64,000 nt of DNA from Mikania micrantha. Taxonomy: Eukaryota > Streptophyta > Magnoliopsida > Asterales > Asteraceae. The notes under the pieces were generated by a model. The model made no database searches and had not been told where the DNA came from. It saw only the letters and a list, made by a program, of their open reading frames with translations. The stretch covers positions 42,529,399-42,593,398 of the forward strand of contig CM018691.1 in NCBI GenBank assembly GCA_009363875.1, in the 5' to 3' direction. Made by a program: the position numbers and the translations under genes. Below, one piece after another: positions 56,907 through 64,000 of this stretch (positions within the stretch are counted from its first letter, which is position 1; each line of letters begins with the position of its first letter).

Positions 56907-57387
56907 TCATTGTTTTTTCTTAGTTAGTTTCTTTTATCTTATTTTTCCTTTTCAGTATTTCTGTTATTTTTCTTTCACTTAATCAAAAACTCAAAAAGAT
57001 TTTCAGTTTTTGGTTTTTAGGGGGAGACAAAGTGATTAATGAAAAACCAAAACATTTGAAAAATTGAAAAACCAAAAACATTTGAAAAACCAAAAACATT
57101 TGAAAAATTTTAAAAATGAGAAAGTCTGATTAGAGAAAGTGATGTGTTCACCTATCATGTCTTAAAAGCAAGATTGAATGCATAAACTAATAGCACATGA
57201 GAATTATGATCTGATGTACTGATAGGCCGACTTTACAAAGTTAATAGAATGTTAGTGATTGCTTAGAAAGTCTGATTTGTGGTATCCAGTTTAGAAAACT
57301 AGTTAAGGAATAAACAGTTTTTGACTCAAATCAGGCATACACATGTTATCATAGGATCTTATGAGGTTTCCAATGATTTATGAATTC
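56907..57387 (+). other. Copia pol-env spacer with AAAAACCAAAAACATTTG repeats
   Basis: Non-coding. TTTTTAGGGGGAGACAAAG at about 57013 looks like an internal polypurine tract, and 57040-57105 has four short tandem copies of AAAAACCAAAAACATTTG. Confidence 0.6.
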
Positions 57388-57735
57388 AAGTCTGTACACG
57401 TGCCATATTGCTTTGTAAAGCCCTAACTGAAGCCGTCCATTCAGATGAGAATGATTGAATCACAAGAAAATAAAAAGTGAATCCGATTCTGTACACGTGC
57501 CATATTGCTGGGTTGCAGCCTAGCTGAAGCCGTCCATTCAGTTAGGATAAGCTAAGAAAAATACAAAAAATAAAATAAGTTCGATTCCATACATGTGCCA
57601 TATTACTGGGTTGCAGCCTCGTTGAAGCCATCCATTTGGATAGAACAAGTTGATCATGTCAATACAGTTCTGTATACGTGCCATATTGCTTTGTAAAGAC
57701 CTAGCTGAAGCCGTCTATGAGAATGTGTTGAACAT
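57388..57735 (+). repeat. Four tandem copies of an 85-98 bp unit in the Copia spacer
   Basis: Each copy holds CTGTACACGTGCCATATTGC and CTGAAGCCGTCCATT or close variants; they start at about 57391, 57487, 57585 and 57668. The copies alternate between a CTTTGTAAAGC and a CTGGGTTGCAGC version, suggesting duplication of a two-copy block. Not coding. Confidence 0.8.
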
Positions 57736-58259
57736 GAGAGACAAAGCAAAAAGAAAAATACAAAAAGAAAATAAATTGGAACCTTATAGAACTTATGATG
57801 CTAGGTATTATGTTATGCAGAGATGAGTTATAAACTGGTTTTGATCTAAATTGGTTGACTATAATGGGTAACTCTGTCAGAAAATATGTGTAATCATTGA
57901 TTAGTTTAGAAGCAAAGTACTGTTAGGTTTAAGTGGACAAATATATCAGTAATCATTTCATACATCAAATGTGTCAAAAGTATAAACATTCTTAAATGCT
58001 GATTTGACATGATCCGGTGTATGTGTCATTTTCTTGAAAGACTACTCAGAAAAATGTGTGCATTTTGTTTATTTCAGTTTCAGTTTGTACAGTTGTTTGT
58101 TTATCAGAAATTACAAAAAGATTTTCATTTGAAATTGTTTTAAATGATCATTTGTTGGTTTGGATATTCAATCACCCTTACCTATCACCTAACCAGACTG
58201 AACTTCATAACAATGCTCTTTTAATGATCAAAATGTAAAATTTGAAAATGAGTTGAGTT
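57736..58259 (+). other. Copia pol-env spacer, nothing further recognised
   Basis: AT-rich and without domains; the open frame at 58056-58238 has no recognisable content. Confidence 0.5.
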
Positions 58260-59050
58260 TTTGAGTGCTAGACTTCATTCATCCGAATGAAGCAAGTGAA
58301 AGGATCAAACGACCGAATGACTTTATTCATACGAATGGGTCATTCGGCCGAATCACCTGATCCGAACCAACTCATTCGGTTGATCTCTCAGCCGAATGAG
58401 ACTTCCTATATATTGGGGTTTTTCGGCTGAACCAACTCATTCCCCCCAAACTCATTCGCTCGCCCTACCATGTGGTTTTCTTCGGCCGACTCACTATCTC
58501 TCCACTGTTCTTCGATTCTTCACCATTTAATAAACCATACTGATAGTATTCCTTCTTGTGGTTGTTACAAGTACTATTGGAACCAAGATCTTCCAATTTT
58601 GACCATGGATTTGCTGAGAACAACCCTCGGTTTAGGGTTTTAGGGCTCGTAAAGTTAACAGTCTAATAGATAGCCAAAATGAACCCTAAAACACCTAAGA
58701 CCTGTTCTAAAAACTTTAATTGGACGTTTCTGAAACAGATTGTATGAATTTTATGGTCTAATTTGTTGTTTTGGGAACTTGGATTTTTGAAATCCTTCGG
58801 TCGACCGAATGACGATCATTCGAACTTCAGGGTGGACCGAATAAGATGCAGCGACTAAATGAAGTCATTCGACCGAATGAAACTCTTTCGGCCATTGGCC
58901 TCATTCGCTTGTCATTCGGATGACTTGATTCTTTTGGTCAATGAGTCAACCGAATGAGCTCATTCGTCTATCATTCGGATGACATGACCCATTCGGTCAT
59001 TGAACTCATTCGCTGAGTCTCATTCGGACATTATTGTTTCATTCGCACTA
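58260..59050 (+). repeat. CATTCGG/CCGAATG array before the env-like region
   Basis: Dense copies of CATTCGG, CCGAATGA and GTCATTCGGATGA occur in two clusters (58280-58460 and 58795-59045), around a stretch resembling an LTR leader (TATATTGGGGTTTTTCGGC, a TATA-like site). The motif family is the one in the U3. Confidence 0.8.
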
Positions 59051-59134
59051 GTCGCATACTTGTGTTAACTTTTTGATTTTAATCAACTGTTTAACTGAAT
59101 TGAACTGACATGTTAATTTTCTTTTGTTTTCAGT

Positions 59135-62081
59135 ATGGTAGATTACAAAGCTATAACGAAGAACAACATCTGTGCTCATCTAGATGTTACCACCAAGAAC
59201 GCCAGGTAGTTTAAAGAGATTATTGCTTTTCTCAGGCGTCCTAGGATCTTCACTGCCATATATACTGTCTATGATCCCTATTTGTAGCACCAGAGGGATT
59301 TCTGGAGATCTGCAGATATAGATTGTGAGGTCGAGCCTCCTGTGATTAGAGGCAAGGTGCGAGGGCATGACGTTATAGTTTCTGCTGAGCACATTCGGAG
59401 GGTGTGTGTATTCCAGGATGGACCTGATTATCCTTTTCTCCTTGATCGCTATCTTGTTAGAGGATGCTTTATGCGATGCAAGTATGATGGTGACTTAGAA
59501 GTCGGAATCCGGAACAAAGCTTTTCTATCTCCGCAGTTCAAGTACTTGGCTCACGTACTCATTCACTGCTTGGGTTCTAGACGCGGGGGATTTGATGAAC
59601 TCAGAGAGACATTATAGGGTGCGTTCATGGCTTTGGTGCTGAATATACCATTCAACTTCTCGGAGATGGTATTCGTGCATATGAAGGAAAATGTCTATCT
59701 CAAGGGTGACAAGAAGTTCCTCATGTACCCGAGATTTCTTCGGTATCGAAAGCCAGTTCTGACATTATACGATTAGAGCACATGAACGACATCACTGTTA
59801 ACAGAGTTTAATCATACAGAAGAAAGGAGACGAAGCCTCCCGTTCGTACTCTATTCGGCCATCTCCTCAACCCTGATTACATTGCACCCGCTGGGAGGAA
59901 ATGGAGACATGATGATTCTGATTCAGATTTAGAGGATATCATAGTGCCGGGTGGTGATGATGGAGATGATGGTGGAGATGTTGGTACTAGTGGTGCTGGT
60001 GATGTGGGTGTTAGTGGTGCAGGTGCTGATGTTGATGTTATTGGTGCTGGTGCCGGTGATGCTAGTGTTGGTGTAAGTGGTGTTGGTGTTTCTGGTGCTG
60101 CTACTGATGATGTTGATATAGATAATCTTCTTGAACTGGATTTCCTATCTACTTCTGCAGCCACCGTCTCAACTCCATTGGAGATGGGTGGTACTACCTC
60201 GGCTGACGAGAAAGACAATTCTGAGGAATCAGATCAGGAAGATGGTGATGATGGTGATGAAGAAGGTTCTGGCAGCTCAGTTCTGAAAAGACCAATGATG
60301 AGTATGAGACTTTTATGGTCAGGTCACATCCTATGAGGAGGAGGAAGAGGCCAACAGAACCTATTCAAAGCAGGGAGGAGATTGAGGATCCCCTGTTTAT
60401 TCCTGAGTTTGATATCTCTTCTCCTCCACGTACTTCCACTGTCATATATTCTATTGCTGCAACTACTGTTGCTGCTGTCCAGTCCACATCATCCCTTCCT
60501 GCAAAGAGAAGAAGGACATGCTTTGTCCTATAAAGACGGTCAGAGTCGATGTCTGTTGCAGCAACCACTGCTATATCAGCTGCAACCGTCTCGACTTCTT
60601 CACTGACCAGGTCAAGGGCTATACCTACACGTGCTACTACTGCCCCTCTGACCTCCTCTGTTGCTGCCACAGCTGTCTTTACTGTAGCTTCCTCTGGTCC
60701 CTCCACCACTCGAGCTGATCCATTTATACCTACTGTTTCAGTTGCTAAACAGCTCAGCACACTGAACAATTTGGTTCTTAGGCTAATGGAGAGGAACCCC
60801 AGCAGGATGAAGCTATTGCCCAACTTACACAGAGGGTCAGTGAACAAGATGCTCTTTTATTACAGGCAGCTGACCAACGGGCAGATTTGAGGGCACTATC
60901 TGCTGAGCAGGAGGAGCGATTGCTCAAGTATGTTGATGAACATAACCAGTTGGCATTGACAGCCTTGGGATTCAGTGATCAGATCTTAGCTCTTGAGGCC
61001 GAAAACTTGCGATTAGTTGAGCAAGTTGAAAGCCTTAAAGATGATACTCCTAGGCTGGAGGCCTCTGAGACTGCCTCCAATGATTCAGATAAAGATGATG
61101 AAGAAGAAGACGAAGAAGAATAAGACGAATCTGACGAGGAGAAGGTTGATTACGAGGATACTGACAAAGATGATGATTCAGATGATGATGATGACAGTGC
61201 CGAAAGTGGGTCTGCCAGTTCATCTAGTATACTTCAGCTGAGGATGAACTGCCTACCTTCACTGATCTTTTCGGTCAACACACTGAGGAGGAGCTGAACA
61301 GGAAGATTGACGAAAAGGTCAGCGGTAGTGAGTCTTTAGCAGAAGACATTCAGAATACAAAAGAGGAATGGGAAGCTTATTGGAAAGTTTTGAAGAAGGA
61401 AAGCGTTGCTCCAATGCCAGCTTCACACACTAAAGTATACATGACCAAGGGATACAGATCCGAAGGTCAAATTCTAAGATGGGCATACTTTCACGATTTG
61501 AATTGCTATGCAGTCAAAAGAGAGCGAGGAATACAATACTTCCGGTACCCCCATGATTTCAAGACGTTGCCAGGATTTGAAGTAAAACAACTCGCACGTT
61601 TAAAGATGCTTTACAGTGAAGATTCGGGGATGTCTGCATGGTTCTCAAGACTAAACCGCAGGAACCGGAGAGGTATTACCTACCGGAGATTGACGTTGAT
61701 ACCCGCAAGCATAAAGTAATCCTGAAGTGGCTGCCTCCAAAGGTTATGAGAAAGATTCCATTACGGAAGATGCCTCAAGACATTTTGGACAGTTTCCGAT
61801 GGTGGTATTACGATGGGAGAACAGCTGAAGCAGTGATAGTTTTGTGCAAAGATAACACATGGGATACCGTACGTATCTTTGATCCCATGTGGCTGACAAA
61901 TTTGTCACACAACGATGTAAAGGCCCTGTGCAGATGTCAGATTTTCTTTGCTGTAGAAGATATGGAACAAGCACTACAATTCATGAGAGTCATCCGGATT
62001 TGCATAGTGTTTGGAATTCATGCCGGCTCTGACTGGAAAGCTATTTCAGACAAGTATTTCAAGAAAGATGCTGACAAGTGA
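59135..62081 (+). pseudogene. Env-like region of the SIRE-type Copia element, disrupted
   Basis: ATG at 59135 follows TTTTCTTTTGTTTTCAG, a good splice acceptor. The N-terminal domain reads KNNICAHLDVTTKNAR, RGHDVIVSAEHIRRVCVFQD, FKYLAHVLIHCLGSRRGGF. A Gly/Val/Asp-rich low-complexity stretch follows (59950-60120), then a basic patch PMRRRKRPTEP, a Thr/Ser/Ala-rich stretch, a coiled coil (LRALSAEQEERLLKYVDE onward, about 60880-61060), an acidic run, and a C-terminal domain (ILRWAYFHDLNCYAVKRERG, FRWWYYDGRTAEAVIVLCKD). TAG codons at 59207, 59285 and 59615 and at least four frameshifts inactivate it. It is called env-like by position and lineage; I see no signal peptide or transmembrane helix. 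Confidence 0.75.
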
Positions 62082-62093
62082 AGAGCTAGGGCC

Positions 62094-62104
62094 AAGGGGG
62101 AGTA
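62094..62104 (+). other. Polypurine tract of the Copia element
   Basis: AAGGGGGAGTA immediately precedes TGTTAGTGC of LTR2; it primes plus-strand synthesis. Confidence 0.9.
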
Positions 62105-62733
62105 TGTTAGTGCATAGAATGTCCCTAGTTCAGTGTTTTGTATGATTTGATGTATAAAGTTGATATTATTAATGAAATCAGTATTTCTATATTGTTCGTA
62201 TATGTTTATTTGAGTTTATAATGTTTATATATGTTTGACTTTGATTTTGACTCTCATACATACCCATTTATGCGAATGACCCTAAGAATTAGTTCATTCG
62301 GGTGAATGAACGCCTAGCGAATGACTGGGGCGAACGTATGAGTCATCCGCATGACTCATTCGGTTGACCAACTCATTCGGATGAGCCATTCACGCGAATG
62401 AGTGATTCGCACCACTCATTCGGCCGAATGAGTACAGCTTATATATATATAGCTGCAAACAACATTTTTCACAAGTTTCCGAGCCTCATCTCTCCCCTGA
62501 GCTCTCCTCTGTCATATCCTTAGGGTTTTGAGCCGCTCTTTCTTCTCCAACTTCGATTCTCACCCCGTGGTGTTCGATTTTGATCAAAACATTCACTCCT
62601 CATCGTCGGATTGCCACGGGGCTTGGTGTTTTCGATTGGAAAACCCTGGAATAGGATTCCGCACTATTCCAGTGGCTGTTGAGTAGATCTTCATAGGAAC
62701 CGAGTTGATTCCTTGGGTTCCGTAGGTCCTACA
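62105..62733 (+). repeat. Copia second LTR (LTR2)
   Basis: 629 bp with the same ends as LTR1, the same palindromic array, and a slightly longer TATA run. It serves as the 3' LTR of the full unit and as the 5' LTR of the partial unit that follows. Confidence 0.92.
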
Positions 62734-63435
62734 AAGTGGTATCAGAGCTTTGGCTCTTGATTCTGCTCAATTTTTAATTCAAATCACCATATTGCATGCC
62801 CTAACTTCCTTGCCCTTCAAGTTATTGTTTCATTATAGATCCATGGGTTTTTGTGGATGTTTTGACAAATCGATCATTCAAATTGCTTAGTAATGTTGTC
62901 TTGAAGTTCTGTACCAATTTTGGTGGTTAGATTCACTCTAGATCAAAAGTTATCGTGATTTTTGTTGTTGAAAACCCCAGATGGTACGAATGAGTCGATC
63001 ATCCGAATCACTGTGTGAATAGCTCTCTTTCGGCCGAATAGCTTCATTCGCCGAATAGCTCTCTTTCGGACCAATCTTTGACATTTGGTCAGTAGGTCAT
63101 TCGGCCAACTGGTCATTCGGTTGCTCATTCTTTCGGCCTACCTCTCATTCAGTTTCTACTCTTTCGATCCTCAAGTCATTCGGTTACCTGTTCATTCGGT
63201 CCACCGCTCATTCACCTCAAATCATTCATTAGGTCGTTTTAGTCTATTTGGAAAGTTAACATTTATTTGGTCCCCGACATTCGGCCATTAGTTTTAAAAT
63301 TTTTCCAAGTGTGGAATACATTTGTTCTTGACATAATGGAGGATCTAGCTTTGATGGCTAACCAGAATCATAGGATTCAGAACTTGCTACTCAGAGAGAC
63401 TGAGACAGGGAACTCTAATAAAGCTCCTAAGTTGC
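62734..63435 (+). repeat. Truncated second Copia internal region
   Basis: Starts AAG-TGGTATCAGAGC (primer-binding site at 62737-62748) and copies the leader and the first part of gag (MEDLALMANQNH at 63336). It stops at GTTGC, the position equal to about 50740 in the main copy. Relative to that copy it has small deletions in the leader and a short extra CATTCGG segment near 63030-63060. Confidence 0.88.
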
Positions 63436-63892
63436 AAATGACCCTAAGAATGAGTTCATTCGGGCGAATGAACGCCTAACGAATGACTGGGGTGAACGAA
63501 TGAGTCATCCGCATGACTCATTCGGTTGACCAGCTCATTCGGCTAAGCCATTCGCCGAATGAGTGATTCGCACCACTCATTCGGCCGAATGAGTACAGCT
63601 TATATATATAGCTGCAAACAACATTTTTCACAAGTTTCCATGCCTCCTCTCTCCCCTGAGCACTCCTCTGTCATATCCCTAGGGTTTTGAGCCGCTCTTT
63701 CTTCTCCAACTTCGATTCTCACCCCGTGGTGTTCGATTTCGATCAAAACGTTCACTCCTCATCGTCGGATTGCCACGGGGCTTGGTGTTTTCGATTGGAA
63801 AACCCTGGAATAGGATTCTGCACTATTCCAGTGGCTGTTGAGCTGATCTTCATAGGAACCGAGTTGATTCCTTGGGTTCCATAGGTCCTACA
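63436..63892 (+). repeat. Copia LTR3, 5'-truncated
   Basis: Begins inside the U3 (AATGACCCTAAGAATGAG, equal to about 49600 in LTR1) and runs to the normal LTR end GGTCCTACA. It retains the palindrome, TATA box and R/U5. It is followed directly by AGGTT, the right copy of the target duplication. Confidence 0.92.
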
Positions 63893-63897
63893 AGGTT
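63893..63897. other. Target-site duplication AGGTT, right copy
   Basis: Matches 49424-49428. Its position after LTR3 and not after LTR2 defines the extent of the inserted block. Confidence 0.85.
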
Positions 63898-64000
63898 TTT
63901 CATTAGCATTTGGCTCTTCATTATTTACATTTGGTTCTTTATTAGCATTTGGTTCCTCTTTTATTGCATTACGTTCTACATTATAATTTGGTTCCTCAAT
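63898..64000 (-). pseudogene. hAT transposase, upstream coding part
   Basis: The minus strand from 64000 gives an open frame with repeated EEPN/KEPN motifs (EEPNANKEPNVNNEEPNAN) that runs up to the Copia insertion. The gene resumes at 49428. Charged leaders before the zinc finger are common in this transposase group. The start codon lies outside the window. Confidence 0.7.

Larger units (their letters stand above)
49429..63892 (+). mobile_element. SIRE-like Ty1/Copia retrotransposon with an extra partial unit
   Basis: The order is LTR (49429-50053), primer-binding site, gag, pol (PR-IN-RT-RH, the Copia order), a long non-coding stretch, an env-like region, a polypurine tract and an LTR (62105-62733). 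These are followed by a second primer-binding site and 700 bases of leader and gag start, then a 5'-truncated LTR (63436-63892). Size, env-like region and gag length fit the SIRE/Maximus lineage. The LTRs differ by about 30 positions by eye over 625 bases. gag, pol and env-like all carry stops, so it is not autonomous. Confidence 0.92.

Noticed and set aside
59877..60847. Minus-strand frames of 113 and 160 codons over the env-like region
   Set aside because: They are antisense to low-complexity Gly/Ser/Ala-rich coding sequence and carry no domain.
49590..63600. CRISPR-like array suggested by repeated CATTCGG units
   Set aside because: The motif is seven bases, spacing is irregular, there are no cas genes, and it sits in the LTR and leader of a plant retrotransposon.

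Overview
The window is plant nuclear DNA made almost entirely of transposable elements, nested and in various states of decay. The element families (Tekay-like Gypsy with about 4 kb LTRs, SIRE-like Copia with an env-like region, PIF/Harbinger, hAT, CACTA, MULE fold-backs, Helitrons, a tRNA-derived SINE) and the very high AT content point to a eudicot. The Gypsy gag style and the LTR ends in GGTGTGACA suggest Asteraceae to me, but that is inference. The only conserved host gene I can defend is a MIR396 precursor at about 42.26-42.38 kb on the plus strand.

Layout. 0-7.8 kb: the 5' part of a minus-strand Ty3/Gypsy element (pol, gag, primer-binding site, 4 kb LTR). 7.8-12.1 kb: unassigned sequence, then a broken hAT transposase. 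12.7-15.5 kb: a TA-flanked MITE, a 98-base N gap and LTR/LINE debris. 15.7-17 kb: a PIF/Harbinger relic with both the Myb-like and DDE genes. 18.7-24.5 kb: an old minus-strand Gypsy element split by a solo LTR with a TTACA duplication. 25.2-29.5 kb: a hAT MITE, a roughly 598 bp tandem array with Helitron-like ends, and a small Helitron. 31-38 kb: two Harbinger relics, nested MITEs, a SINE with a 17-bp duplication and a MULE fold-back. 38-46 kb: the least repeat-dense stretch, holding MIR396 and two CACTA or fold-back insertions. 46.1-64 kb: a Gypsy LTR fragment interrupted by a minus-strand hAT (zinc-finger MYM type) transposase gene. That gene is itself interrupted by a hAT MITE and by a 14.5 kb SIRE-like Copia insertion.

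The Copia insertion is the best-preserved story. It reads LTR, full internal region, LTR, truncated internal region, truncated LTR, and the whole block is bounded by the same 5-bp duplication AGGTT. Its U3, leader and pre-env regions carry arrays of a palindromic CATTCGG/CCGAATG motif, including a perfect 20-nt palindrome just upstream of the LTR TATA box. The Gypsy LTR at 3.8-7.8 kb carries a comparable GGTTCG array. Two unrelated LTR fragments (about 14.2 kb and 21.1 kb) contain tRNA-like A-box/B-box modules.

I see no intact protein-coding host gene. Nearly all coding traces are transposon pseudogenes with stops and frameshifts. All identifications come from reading the sequence and from knowledge of the families; no database search was possible.
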